This document shows positions 32,498 through 41,071 of a DNA stretch of 60,783 nt, piece by piece (position 1 is the stretch's first letter; each line of letters starts with the position of its first letter). The stretch lies in NCBI GenBank assembly GCA_902776615.1, contig CACYQU010000012.1:1-60783 (forward strand), in the 5' to 3' direction. The notes below the pieces were generated by a model that worked only from the letters and a program-made list of their open reading frames with translations, had not been told where the DNA came from and made no database searches. The position numbers and the translations under genes are program-made. This DNA is from an uncultured bacterium. GTDB lineage: Bacteria; Verrucomicrobiota; Kiritimatiellia; RFP12; UBA1067.

Positions 32498-33475
32498 TCA
32501 TTTGCGGAAACGCCCTCGCGAAAGCGAGGCGCCGGCGATCAGCAGAAGAACGCCAGGCACAAGGAAAAACTGGTACCTCTCGGCGGCGCGGCTTTCCTCC
32601 TCGTTCTGCTCCTTCGCGGCGACCCGCCTGAGAAACCGCCTGTAAATCGCGCCGAGAGTCGTCTCGGCGGTCCCTGCCGTCGCAAGCCGGACATAGCGCC
32701 CGGACGACTCCTCCGCGACAGCCTGCAGCGCGGACTCCTCGAGCTTGACCTTTACCGCGGATCCGTTGTGCTTTTGCGTTCCGCGCCCGTCTTCGGACGG
32801 TATCTCGGCGCCAACGCGCGGGTCGCCTATCCCGACGGTAAAGACCGGCACGCCGCGCTTCTTCGCCAGCCGCGCGGCCTCCAGCGCTTCGCCCCGCAGA
32901 TCTCCGCCGTCGGATATCAGTATTATCGCGTTGTGGTCGTCGGCCGCAGGGTCGAGGGCGTCGAGAGAGGCCCGTATCGCGGCGCCGAGATCCGTCTCGC
33001 CGCGCGGCGCGCTGTCGGGCGTCATCTGCTCAAGGGCGCCGCGCAGATAGCCGTGGTCGGTCGTCAGCGGACATATCGCGACGCCGGTGCGCCTGAATGC
33101 GACAAGCGCGCAACGGTCGCCTTCCAGCGAGTCGATGAGATCCGCCACGTCGGCTTTTACGCGTTCAAGGCGGTTGGGGCGGACATCCTCCGCAAGCATG
33201 GAGCGGGAAACGTCTATCGCCACGACGACGTTGCGGCTTCGCTGCACGGCCTTCTCCATCGACCTTCCCCATTGCGGACGCGACGCCGCGAACAGGCTCA
33301 AGACCAGACCCGACAGGATCAGCGCCGACTGCAGAGACGACCCGCCGGGCTTCGGTACGCTTAGGGTGAGTTTTCCGAGGGCCTTCTCGCGGCGTGCGCG
33401 AAGAAACGTCCACCAAAGCCCTGCGACAGGCACAACCGCGACAAGCGCGAGCATTTCTGGGAATGCGAACCTCAT
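32498..33475 (-). CDS. BatA/BatB-like VWA-domain membrane protein
   Basis: A 325-residue protein with two N-terminal transmembrane segments, a von Willebrand A domain and a C-terminal helix (FFLVPGVLLLIAGASL). MIDAS residues are present: DVSRSM, the Thr in GETDLG, and ISDGGD. Related Bat proteins often sit with MoxR ATPases and aerotolerance genes; none is here. Its ATG overlaps the stop of the AzlD-ExbD fusion (ATGA). The function is not determined. Confidence 0.75.
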   Translation of the reverse strand: MRFAFPEMLALVAVVPVAGLWWTFLRARREKALGKLTLSVPKPGGSSLQSALILSGLVLSLFAASRPQWGRSMEKAVQRSRNVVVAIDVSRSMLAEDVRPNRLERVKADVADLIDSLEGDRCALVAFRRTGVAICPLTTDHGYLRGALEQMTPDSAPRGETDLGAAIRASLDALDPAADDHNAIILISDGGDLRGEALEAARLAKKRGVPVFTVGIGDPRVGAEIPSEDGRGTQKHNGSAVKVKLEESALQAVAEESSGRYVRLATAGTAETTLGAIYRRFLRRVAAKEQNEEESRAAERYQFFLVPGVLLLIAGASLSRGRFRK

Positions 33476-34134
33476 CTGAACATCCTGTCTCTATACGGTG
33501 TTGCGACGCCTCTGTCCGGCGGCTTTATGTCGGCCTTGCCGGACTCTCCGCGACGCCCATGAATCCATACCGACTTTGTATAGCCCGCCCGATCGAGATA
33601 GTTGTGCTTGAAAACCCACAAAACGCGCTGGTTGTCGAAATCGTCGTCGACAAGCACGTGGAGCGTCCTGTTTTTGGGAACTTCGTTTTCCTCCAGCAGC
33701 GCAACCGCTCTTGCGGGAGTGACCGGCACGTCTTTGAACATTATGCCGCGGGATGTGACGCGGACTATGGGATGCGCAACCGACGATTCGAGGCGGTGCG
33801 AACGCTCGCTCACGCATCCGCATGAAAGCAGGCACATGTACAGGATCGTGCCCGCGATTATGCTCGCCAGAGGATTGCGCCGCCACAGCTGCAGCCCAAC
33901 CGTCAGCGCGCCAGCGACGTACGGCCAGGGCGTGCGCCAGGCGAGGCCCGCGTACGAATACACTATCAGCGCGGCTATGATCACCGGCGAAACGTATTCG
34001 CCCATGGACGACGCCCAGCGCGGCAGAGGGCGCCCGCGGCCGCCGAATGCGATGAACGGCAGCGCCCTCAGCGCGTAGTTCGCGGCGAACACGGCCACGA
34101 TCACGCCAAACATGTAAAGCACGTCACTTTTCAT
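33472..34134 (-). CDS. AzlD-like transporter subunit fused to an ExbD-like domain
   Basis: A 220-residue protein. Residues 1-105 match AzlD, the small partner of AzlC in branched-chain amino acid export (ALRALPFIAFGGRGRPLPRW, then two further membrane segments). Residues about 120-200 do not belong to AzlD; they read PIVRVTSRGIMFKDVPVTP, HVLVDDDFDNQRVLWVF and AGYTKSVWI, the pattern of the periplasmic ExbD/TolR domain. Overlaps azlC by 11 nt and the VWA gene by 4 nt. The fusion appears real because the frame is uninterrupted and tightly coupled on both sides. Confidence 0.65.
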   Translation of the reverse strand: MKSDVLYMFGVIVAVFAANYALRALPFIAFGGRGRPLPRWASSMGEYVSPVIIAALIVYSYAGLAWRTPWPYVAGALTVGLQLWRRNPLASIIAGTILYMCLLSCGCVSERSHRLESSVAHPIVRVTSRGIMFKDVPVTPARAVALLEENEVPKNRTLHVLVDDDFDNQRVLWVFKHNYLDRAGYTKSVWIHGRRGESGKADIKPPDRGVATPYRDRMFR

Positions 34135-34738
34135 GCGAAACGAAGCTCCTTATCTGGTCGGTGAAGATCACCAGGAAGAGCGCGACCATCGCAAACTCCA
34201 TCCCGTTGGTGTGCCTGCGTATCACATCGGGGTCTATCGCCATGCCAAGCAGGCAAACGACAACAGCGCCGACCGTCACCCCAGCCACCCAGTAGGAATG
34301 GTTGAGCGCGGATATCACAGTGCAATACTTCAGATGGGTCTTGTCGTCCATCGACTGCGAGGCGGCGACCTCCAGCGCGTAGTTCTCGTCGGTCAGCATG
34401 AGAATCAGATACGCCTTCTGGACGAACGGTATCTTCCGCCACCTCTCGAGCATCGAAAAGCCGTAGAACGCATAGCGGAAGTTGACGGCCACCGTCATGA
34501 GCACAATGGTGGCGATGGACGAACGGGCGGCGATTTCGGGCACGAACGCAAAGCTCATCGTGCCGGTGATCCACATCGACGACGAAAGCACGGCCCACAG
34601 GGGCGCAAGCGAGACGCCGCCCTTGGCCGCAAGCAGCACGCCAGCGACGAAGCCCATCGTAGTGTAGCCCATAAGCACCGGAAGCGAATCCACGAACGCG
34701 CGGCTCGCCGCCGTGCGCCACTCACGCCATGCGATCAA
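34124..34738 (-). CDS. azlC: AzlC-type branched-chain amino acid exporter subunit
   Basis: A 204-residue membrane protein of the AzlC family (LPVLMGYTTMGFVAGVLLA, FAFVPEIAARSS, NFRYAFYGFSM, LTDENYAL). With AzlD it exports branched-chain amino acids or analogues. It starts with TTG at 34738, inside the kdsB 3' end; GAGAGG lies about 7 nt upstream and supports that start. Confidence 0.85.
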   Translation of the reverse strand: MIAWREWRTAASRAFVDSLPVLMGYTTMGFVAGVLLAAKGGVSLAPLWAVLSSSMWITGTMSFAFVPEIAARSSIATIVLMTVAVNFRYAFYGFSMLERWRKIPFVQKAYLILMLTDENYALEVAASQSMDDKTHLKYCTVISALNHSYWVAGVTVGAVVVCLLGMAIDPDVIRRHTNGMEFAMVALFLVIFTDQIRSFVSHEK

Positions 34739-35468
34739 GGAGAATCCTCTCGACTCTTGCGGCGTCCTCCGGGGTATCGACGCCGACGCCTTCGTCGTTC
34801 GTCTTCACCACGGCAATCCTGGCGCCCATCCACAGCGCGCGAAGCTGTTCGAGCTTCTCGGTCTTTTCGAGATCGCACGGCGGCTCCGCGACATAGCGCC
34901 TCAGGAATGCGCCGCGATACGCGTAGATGCCCAGATGCCGCACATACAGCCCGCTTGAAAGATCGCTCTCGCGGTCGCGGTCGCAGGGAATCGCGGCGCG
35001 GGAGAAGTAGAGCGCCCCGCCGTCTCTGTCGAGCACCACCTTTACGACGGTCTTCGCCGCGAGATCCGAAAGGCTCTTTATCGGCGTGACCGCAGTGGCC
35101 ATCGACCAGCGGGCATCGTCCTTGAGCTTTGCAACAAGCCCGTCGATGAGCGCGGGATCTATAAGCGGCTCGTCGCCCTGGATGTTCACCAGTATGTCGT
35201 CGTCGGCGAAATCGCCGGCGGCGCAGGCTATGCGATCCGTGCCGCTCGGCAGCTCGGACGGCGTCATTACCGCGCGGCCTCCATGCGCCGCCACTGCCGA
35301 CGCGATGCGATCGTCGTCCGTCGCCACCAGAACGCCGTCGAGGCTTTTCGCCTTCTTGGCGGCCTCCACAACCCATGCCACCAAAGGCTTGCCGGCAAGC
35401 ATCGCAAGCGGTTTCCCGGGGAAACGGCTCGATCCGAATCTGCTGGGGATTATTCCATACGTCTTCAT
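34722..35468 (-). CDS. kdsB: CMP-KDO synthetase
   Basis: A 248-residue cytidylyltransferase activating KDO for lipopolysaccharide. Motifs IPSRFGSSRFPGKPLAMLAG, VATDDDRIASA, NIQGDEPLIDP and YFSRAAIP are diagnostic. It shows that the organism has an LPS-type outer membrane. Four-gene spacing is tight: 3 nt from the unknown gene and a 17-nt overlap with azlC. Confidence 0.95.
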   Translation of the reverse strand: MKTYGIIPSRFGSSRFPGKPLAMLAGKPLVAWVVEAAKKAKSLDGVLVATDDDRIASAVAAHGGRAVMTPSELPSGTDRIACAAGDFADDDILVNIQGDEPLIDPALIDGLVAKLKDDARWSMATAVTPIKSLSDLAAKTVVKVVLDRDGGALYFSRAAIPCDRDRESDLSSGLYVRHLGIYAYRGAFLRRYVAEPPCDLEKTEKLEQLRALWMGARIAVVKTNDEGVGVDTPEDAARVERILLDRMA

Positions 35469-35471
35469 TTG

Positions 35472-37610
35472 TCACTCCAACCCTTCAATGTTTATTTCAT
35501 CGTCGTCGGCTTCGGACGAAGCCGACTCGTTCGCGGCGTCGCCCTCCACCAGCGCCACCTTCTGGAAGAAAATGCGCCGCAGCGTCGAAAGCCGGCGCTC
35601 CTGACGCTCGAGCGACCAGAGCACGAACCTCCACTTGCGGTCGAACCCGAAGCCCGCCGGCAGATGTGGGGCGAACTCCTCGAACCTGTCGCGCATCACC
35701 GAAAGCTGCCACGCCATGGCATGCGTCCTGAATTCGAAACCGTTGAAGAACCTCTCTGCAAGTTCGGCCATTGTCACATTGTGGCGGCTCTGGTACATCT
35801 TGAGAGCGTGGGCGTAGAAGCCGAGGTAGAAGTTGGCTATGGCCGACAGGTTGCCGTCGTCGTACGAAAGCGACGGCCAGCCGAAGCTGCCGCGCACCGA
35901 GCATGTCGAAACCGTCTTCGGCACGACCCTCTGGTGTATCATGTCGTATTCGAAGTCGTATATTTCCTTGCCGACGCCGAATAGCGGACTCGCAGTAGCG
36001 GGATCGTACTTCTTCATCGCCATGTTCTGCGCCGCCGCGTCGCCCATCAGCGACGCCAGGCCGAGAACGAACTCCTTCTCCTCGACGGAGGAATCGTCGA
36101 TGTTGCAGAAGTAGTTCGCGGGGATCGACTCCATCGGTTCGCCCTCGCAGCGCGACCGTATGTAGAAATCGAACGGACCCCTTCCCTTGTGGGCCCGGCG
36201 CCGCAGCAGCTTGTACGAGTCGCTCAGCTTTACGCCCAGCGCCTTGAGCGCGCCAATCCTGGCCATCATGTATGCGCCATAGTACTTCCGCGAACTCGAA
36301 AGGCGCTTTTCTATAAGGCTCATCTCCAGCGGGCTGCGGTTCGTCTTGTACACGATCTCGCGCGTGGTGCCGCGCCCGAGAGGTACGTTCTCGCCTTCCT
36401 GGTACAACTCGTACACGTTCGCGTATTCGACGATCTCGTCTTTGGACATGAGTCCCCGCAGGTTCGACAGCAGCACTTCGCTCCTGTCGTCCGCGCCGGG
36501 ATGCATGACAGGGCGGCCGTCCACGAACGTCGCGCCCGGCAGGGCCGTGCGCCGGTCGTCGAAGCTCGGCGTGGAGCCTTCGCCCATCACCGCGTAGATC
36601 TCGCCCGTGATGTGCATGTAAAGCGTCTCGACAAACGTTTTGGTCGTCTCGTCGGCAAGCTCCGGCCGCGTAAGCAGCGACTCGTACAGGGCCACTATCT
36701 CGCCCGTGCGCCGCACCAGATTCGCATCGTCCATGCGTCCGAGGGCGAGAGCCTCCATGAGCTTCTCGATTTCGGGTATCAGCTTCTCCAGCGCCACGCC
36801 GCGCCGCAATCCGAAGAACTCTATCTCGTGATGGCCCCTGAACTTCGGCGTGCGGGTGAACGAATAGCGGTTGCCTTCGTAAACCGAGACAAGCTCCTTC
36901 AGTCCGCGCTCGAACTCGGCGCGGTCGCTCGCGGCCAGCTCGCAGAATCGCCGGAAGTCGTGGAACGCGAGAAAGTGCACGCCTCGCGCGGAGTGGTAAT
37001 ACGATATCTTGGAGGCGATCCCCTTTCGTGCGGCCGCCAGAGCCACTCTCATCGCGCTCTCGGTCCACGCAAGCGGTTTGACGCGCCACTCCTGTCCGAG
37101 CGCGCGGTAGTGCTCGAGACTCGCCTCGTTGCGATCGCCCATCACTATGTCAGACAGCGAAAAGCCCGCTGAAACGCGCATCCACTCGTCGGCGGCGACG
37201 AGGGTCTTTGAAGGCACGTCTCGCTGGGATGTTTCTATGCGGCCGTCCACAACATTGCAGCACAGTATATCGTGCATCAGCACGTCGCCGCGCTTCGGAG
37301 GCGGAACGTGCGAAAGCTTCCAGAACCTGCCGTCGAGCAAAGGAAACGCGGCGACGGAATGGTTGCCTGTCGTCATCGTCATCACCCAGCCGGCGCGGTG
37401 GCGGGTCAGGGCGTCCTTTCGCACGACGAGCACGCTCGGCCGCTCCGCGAGGTGGCGCAGAACGCCCTCTTCGAAAATGAACGTGTCGTCTCCCATGTCC
37501 CACGCCTGGAATGTGCGTTCGCGTCCCATTGCGACAGTCTTGACGATCGACTTGCGTCTCTCGCCGGTCTTGCGCACACGCGCACAGAAATTCCTGATGG
37601 CGGAGTTCAT
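35472..37610 (-). CDS. Unrecognised 712-aa protein
   Basis: I do not recognise this family. It has no signal peptide or obvious membrane segment. It starts MNSAIRNFCARVRKTGERR (basic), and has aromatic-rich segments such as YYHSARGVHFLAFHDFRRF, RGHHEIEFFGLRRG and SVRGSFGWPSLSYDDGNL, ending in an acidic tail (SSEADDDEINIEGLE). No P-loop, HExxH or kinase motif is apparent. ATG 37610 overlaps the MurU-AmgK stop by 4 nt (ATGA), and kdsB follows 3 nt later, so it is made with cell-envelope sugar enzymes. An upstream in-frame start would only add residues overlapping the neighbour. Confidence 0.7.
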   Translation of the reverse strand: MNSAIRNFCARVRKTGERRKSIVKTVAMGRERTFQAWDMGDDTFIFEEGVLRHLAERPSVLVVRKDALTRHRAGWVMTMTTGNHSVAAFPLLDGRFWKLSHVPPPKRGDVLMHDILCCNVVDGRIETSQRDVPSKTLVAADEWMRVSAGFSLSDIVMGDRNEASLEHYRALGQEWRVKPLAWTESAMRVALAAARKGIASKISYYHSARGVHFLAFHDFRRFCELAASDRAEFERGLKELVSVYEGNRYSFTRTPKFRGHHEIEFFGLRRGVALEKLIPEIEKLMEALALGRMDDANLVRRTGEIVALYESLLTRPELADETTKTFVETLYMHITGEIYAVMGEGSTPSFDDRRTALPGATFVDGRPVMHPGADDRSEVLLSNLRGLMSKDEIVEYANVYELYQEGENVPLGRGTTREIVYKTNRSPLEMSLIEKRLSSSRKYYGAYMMARIGALKALGVKLSDSYKLLRRRAHKGRGPFDFYIRSRCEGEPMESIPANYFCNIDDSSVEEKEFVLGLASLMGDAAAQNMAMKKYDPATASPLFGVGKEIYDFEYDMIHQRVVPKTVSTCSVRGSFGWPSLSYDDGNLSAIANFYLGFYAHALKMYQSRHNVTMAELAERFFNGFEFRTHAMAWQLSVMRDRFEEFAPHLPAGFGFDRKWRFVLWSLERQERRLSTLRRIFFQKVALVEGDAANESASSEADDDEINIEGLE

Positions 37611-39295
37611 GACGCGCCGTGCCCTCCACAGCGGCACTCGTGGCCGTGATCGTGGTGGTCGTGTCCGCAGCCGCACTCGCCGTGACCGTGCGAAAACTTG
37701 CGCTCGCGCGCTATCAGATCCTCCGCCAGCGCGCCGGTCGCGTCAAGGTCGGCCTCGTCTGCCGCGGCGAGCAGATTCTCCAGCGCAGGCAGAACGAACT
37801 TGCCGAACTGCGGCTGGCCCACGCTCGCGAGCCTGCCGAATGCGCCAAGGCACTGCACAAGCCGCTGCACCGCCGCGCGCGGCAGCAAACCGACGATGGC
37901 TTCGCGTCCGCACCGCTTCGCATACAACTTCGCGAGCGCGCGCCGCTCGCCTTCGGAAAGCGCCTTTACGTACGGATCGTAGAGCAGCGACGCCAAATCG
38001 TACACCGCCGGGCCGAGCCTCATGCCCTGGAAGTCGATGAAGACGGGTTCGCCGTCCTTCCACAACACGTTCGTCGACTGGAAATCCCTGTGCACAAGGG
38101 CATTCGGCTCGCGCTCGAGAACCTCCGCGACGCCGCAAAGCTCTTTCTCGACTTCCGCCGGACACTCCATACGGAAGCGCGTGCCAAGGCAGTGCTCCTT
38201 GAACAACTCGCGCTCCCACCGCCAAAGACCGGCATCGAACTGCGGCTCCAGCGAAAGCGACGACGCGTCAAGAGAGTTGAACGCGGCGAGTTTCTCCACG
38301 ACCTTCACATAGTCTTCGAGACCCATCTTCCGCTCGGCGCCGGCGTGCTCCATGACCAAGGTCTTCAGCTCCGGCATGTCGGCGATCACGCCGGGAACCC
38401 TTACGCCATGTTCCTTTAGCCATCTGGCGTGTCCGGCGTAGCGCGCATTCTCGCCGCGCTTCGAATCGTCGTAGACGATCGCCACGCGGCCATCCGCCTC
38501 GAAAAAGCATCTGTCGCTGCCGCGCGCACCGAGGAACTTTACCGCGCGGGACTCGTCCGCATCGCCCAATGCGGCCTTGATCTGAGGCAGGTCTCCAAGC
38601 GCGTTTTCTTCGCCGGCGGAATTCACCGCCACATAGCTGTCGATCGTGCCGGCATCAGTCCAAAGCATGTCTTTCGGACATATCGTCTGGATGAATCTGC
38701 CGTCCATCATCGCGCGCTCGTAGGCCTGGACTATCGTCGAGAAGCCCGACGGCTCCACATAGTCGAGAATGCCGGGCGTAAGTAACGCAACGCCGCAGTA
38801 GGTGTATGTGCCCGGATAGCCCGGATCGGGGCTTTTCCAGCATGTAACGTATCCGTCTGGATCGGCCTCTATCGTTCTGGGGCCCTCGGCATCCGTCGCA
38901 AGGCACCGCCCCACAAGCGGCTCGCCGCCGCGAGAGCGGCGTTCAAACGGATTTTCGTCCACCCCCTCAAGCACTATATCGCCGTTTACGAGGTAGAACG
39001 GATCGTCGCCGATCCAATCGCGCAGAGGATTCAGCACTCCGCCAGTGCCCAGTATCTCCGGTTCGTGTGCGGCCCTGCATCCGTTTGCGGCGCACCACGC
39101 CTCCACCTGCTCGTGCAGATAGTAGCAGTTGACGACGATATCATCAACCCCCCAGCGCCTGAGAAGACCGACCACGCGCGCAAGCATGGGCTCGCCCCAC
39201 ACGGGAAGAAGCGGTTTGGGGACGGTGCACGTCAAAGGTCTGAGCCTCGTGCCCAGTCCCGCAGACAACACTACCGCCTTTCTGACCGTCTTCAC
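37607..39295 (-). CDS. MurU-AmgK fusion (MurNAc-1-P uridylyltransferase plus sugar kinase) with His/Cys tail
   Basis: A 562-residue bifunctional protein. Residues 1-235 are a sugar-1-phosphate nucleotidyltransferase (VVLSAGLGTRLRPLTCTVPKP, FYLVNGDIVLEG). Residues about 250-520 are an aminoglycoside-phosphotransferase-like kinase with ALVHRDFQSTNVLW and VFIDFQGMRLGP, the AmgK form. In Pseudomonas, AmgK and MurU are separate enzymes that recycle MurNAc to UDP-MurNAc. The last 28 residues contain 8 His and 4 Cys, a likely metal-binding tail. The start is GTG at 39295. Other sugar specificity is possible. Confidence 0.8.
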   Translation of the reverse strand: MKTVRKAVVLSAGLGTRLRPLTCTVPKPLLPVWGEPMLARVVGLLRRWGVDDIVVNCYYLHEQVEAWCAANGCRAAHEPEILGTGGVLNPLRDWIGDDPFYLVNGDIVLEGVDENPFERRSRGGEPLVGRCLATDAEGPRTIEADPDGYVTCWKSPDPGYPGTYTYCGVALLTPGILDYVEPSGFSTIVQAYERAMMDGRFIQTICPKDMLWTDAGTIDSYVAVNSAGEENALGDLPQIKAALGDADESRAVKFLGARGSDRCFFEADGRVAIVYDDSKRGENARYAGHARWLKEHGVRVPGVIADMPELKTLVMEHAGAERKMGLEDYVKVVEKLAAFNSLDASSLSLEPQFDAGLWRWERELFKEHCLGTRFRMECPAEVEKELCGVAEVLEREPNALVHRDFQSTNVLWKDGEPVFIDFQGMRLGPAVYDLASLLYDPYVKALSEGERRALAKLYAKRCGREAIVGLLPRAAVQRLVQCLGAFGRLASVGQPQFGKFVLPALENLLAAADEADLDATGALAEDLIARERKFSHGHGECGCGHDHHDHGHECRCGGHGAS

Positions 39296-39323
39296 CCCCG
39301 AAATCGCCTTTCCCCGTTCTTGG

Positions 39324-40145
39324 CTACATCCTCTGCACGTGCTGACGCTGCGCTCTCATGCGCGGCTCTTCCAGCAACAGCGCGAACCACTGGTCTCCAA
39401 GGCCCGTATTCGAGAAATGGGCCAGCCGCTTGTTCATCAAAAGCTCGTGGTTGCGCTTCAGAACCTCGTTGTCGCTCGACTTGAGGGCCTCGGTCAGGAC
39501 TTTGAACGCGCTCTCGCCTTCATCCTTCTCTCCATTGCGCTTGAGAAGTATCCAACTCCACTCGGCGGCAAGAAGCACGTTCTGGTTGTACTTGAGCCGC
39601 CTTACCGCCTTGCGGTATACCTTTTCGATATCTTCTGTCGCTGCGCCGGTCATGTACATGCGGGCTATTTTTATCGCAGTGGTCGTGGGATCTATGAAAA
39701 GGGCTTTCGGAAGCAACTCGTCAACCGCCTTGAAGTCCTTTATCATCCAGTTCAGCTGCAGCTGGGCTGTCGCCTTCTGGCGAGGTATCATCGGAACCAC
39801 CCAGCGATACTTCGTCAGGCACTCCGTGGCGGCCAAAGCCTCGCGAACGAATATCTTTGTATCGTTCTCGATTTCACGCTGCGCATCCTTCTGAGAGCCT
39901 GGCGGACGGAACTGCCAACGGTGCATTTTCGTCTGAAGCCTCTTTTGCCCTTCGAGAAGTATGCCCTGCACACGCTCCATATCGGCCTTGATCCTCTTCT
40001 GGACAAGGAATCCGATTACACCCTGGGTCACGCCGAACATGACCAATCCGGCGAAAACACTCCACCCGAGGCCCCAATCGCCCGCATAGAATGCACCACA
40101 AAAACTGCCGCCACCGACGGCAATCGCCAAAAACAATGTTAACAT
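39324..40145 (-). CDS. Membrane protein with TPR-like cytoplasmic domain, unknown function
   Basis: A 273-residue protein with two N-terminal transmembrane segments (LTLFLAIAVGGGSFCGAFYA and VFAGLVMFGVTQGVIGFLV) and a helical remainder resembling degenerate TPRs (NWMIKDFKAVDELLPKALF, KAVRRLKYNQNVLLAAEWSW). I know no name for it. TATAAT lies 7 nt before the ATG, so it heads the leftward operon as a leaderless gene and precedes the MurU-AmgK fusion by 28 nt. Confidence 0.6.
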   Translation of the reverse strand: MLTLFLAIAVGGGSFCGAFYAGDWGLGWSVFAGLVMFGVTQGVIGFLVQKRIKADMERVQGILLEGQKRLQTKMHRWQFRPPGSQKDAQREIENDTKIFVREALAATECLTKYRWVVPMIPRQKATAQLQLNWMIKDFKAVDELLPKALFIDPTTTAIKIARMYMTGAATEDIEKVYRKAVRRLKYNQNVLLAAEWSWILLKRNGEKDEGESAFKVLTEALKSSDNEVLKRNHELLMNKRLAHFSNTGLGDQWFALLLEEPRMRAQRQHVQRM

Positions 40146-40152
40146 GTTTTGA

Positions 40153-40161
40153 ATTATAGCA
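40153..40161 (-). promoter_or_regulatory. Leaderless extended -10 promoter
   Basis: TGCTATAAT read leftward, ending 7 nt before ATG 40145. Confidence 0.65.
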
Positions 40162-40320
40162 TAAATCGGACGCCGTGCACAACCCCCCAGGTTACTTGGC
40201 GGGCTTCGCTTTCGCGTACCGCCGGTCCAGGGCCGTTTGTGCGCCCGGGAGCATGGAAGAGATCAAGCCCAATATCGCGGCGGATTTGCCGCCCCTCAAC
40301 CGCACATGTGCATTATGGCA

Positions 40321-40346
40321 AAAAGCCCTTGCAAGGCGCAAGGGCT
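40321..40346 (-). terminator. Rho-independent terminator after gph
   Basis: Reading leftward: AGCCCTTGC, short loop, GCAAGGGCT, then TTTTTG. It lies about 80 nt past the gph stop and ends the htpG-queA-PAS-rluA-gph direction of transcription. The rest of 40159-40423 shows nothing I can support. Confidence 0.8.
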
Positions 40347-40423
40347 GGGATTTCTGGAACGGCGGCCTAAAGAAAACATGAGGCGGGCGCTGATGGGATA
40401 TGGCGCAAGAGGAGAAGCGCTGG

Positions 40424-41071
40424 TCAATCTTCCGCTTTAAGGTAGCGAAGCAGTTCGTCCATACGGTTGATCTTAACCGTATAGCGGGAATCGCCAAGGA
40501 TTCCGAAGCCAAACGTGCAGAACGCACCCTTCACCCCTGCATTGACGGCACACTGCATATCAGTCCAGTTGTCGCCGACCATCCAATCCCCGGATGAAAG
40601 CCTATGCCCACGCATAAGCGATGCACACTGCCTCAGCGGAAGAGCCGAGGGCTTCATTTCAGGGCAGTCACCGCCAGCCACAATAGCCCCTTTGAAGAAC
40701 CGGCCAAGGCCAAAATGCTCAATTATCGCTTTGGTCGCAAAAGCGGGCTTGGCCGTGTTCACGCCTAGCAGCCAGCCTCTGTCACTCAGTTCTTCGAGCG
40801 TCTTGCGGACGGATGGATAAAGCTGCACGGACTCTAGCATGTGCTCGCCGTAGCGATCCATGAACATGCTCCAGAGTTTTTCCACGTCATTCGCACGTTC
40901 AGGTATGGCATTGGCGAGCAGATGCTTCGCGCCTCTCCCGACATGCGAAAGAACCTCGTCCTCCGGAAGCTCCGCCAGCCCTAGATCGCGCCTCGTGTGG
41001 TTGACCGTCGCCGCGAGATCCGCCCTTGAGTCGATCAAGGTTCCGTCCATATCGAAGAAGCATGCGTTCAT
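40424..41071 (-). CDS. gph: HAD phosphatase, phosphoglycolate phosphatase-like
   Basis: A 215-residue HAD hydrolase. Motif I FFDMDGTLIDS at the N-terminus, motif II near LGVNTAKP, motif III Lys in EMKPSALP and motif IV VGDNWTDMQCAVNAG. Gph removes 2-phosphoglycolate from DNA repair, but related HADs vary, so the substrate is uncertain. ATG 41071 overlaps the rluA-like stop by 4 nt. Confidence 0.78.
   Translation of the reverse strand: MNACFFDMDGTLIDSRADLAATVNHTRRDLGLAELPEDEVLSHVGRGAKHLLANAIPERANDVEKLWSMFMDRYGEHMLESVQLYPSVRKTLEELSDRGWLLGVNTAKPAFATKAIIEHFGLGRFFKGAIVAGGDCPEMKPSALPLRQCASLMRGHRLSSGDWMVGDNWTDMQCAVNAGVKGAFCTFGFGILGDSRYTVKINRMDELLRYLKAED

Noticed and set aside
33810..33835. LLSCGC in the AzlD fusion as a lipobox
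   Set aside because: It lies at the end of a predicted AzlD transmembrane helix in mid-protein, not in an N-terminal signal.
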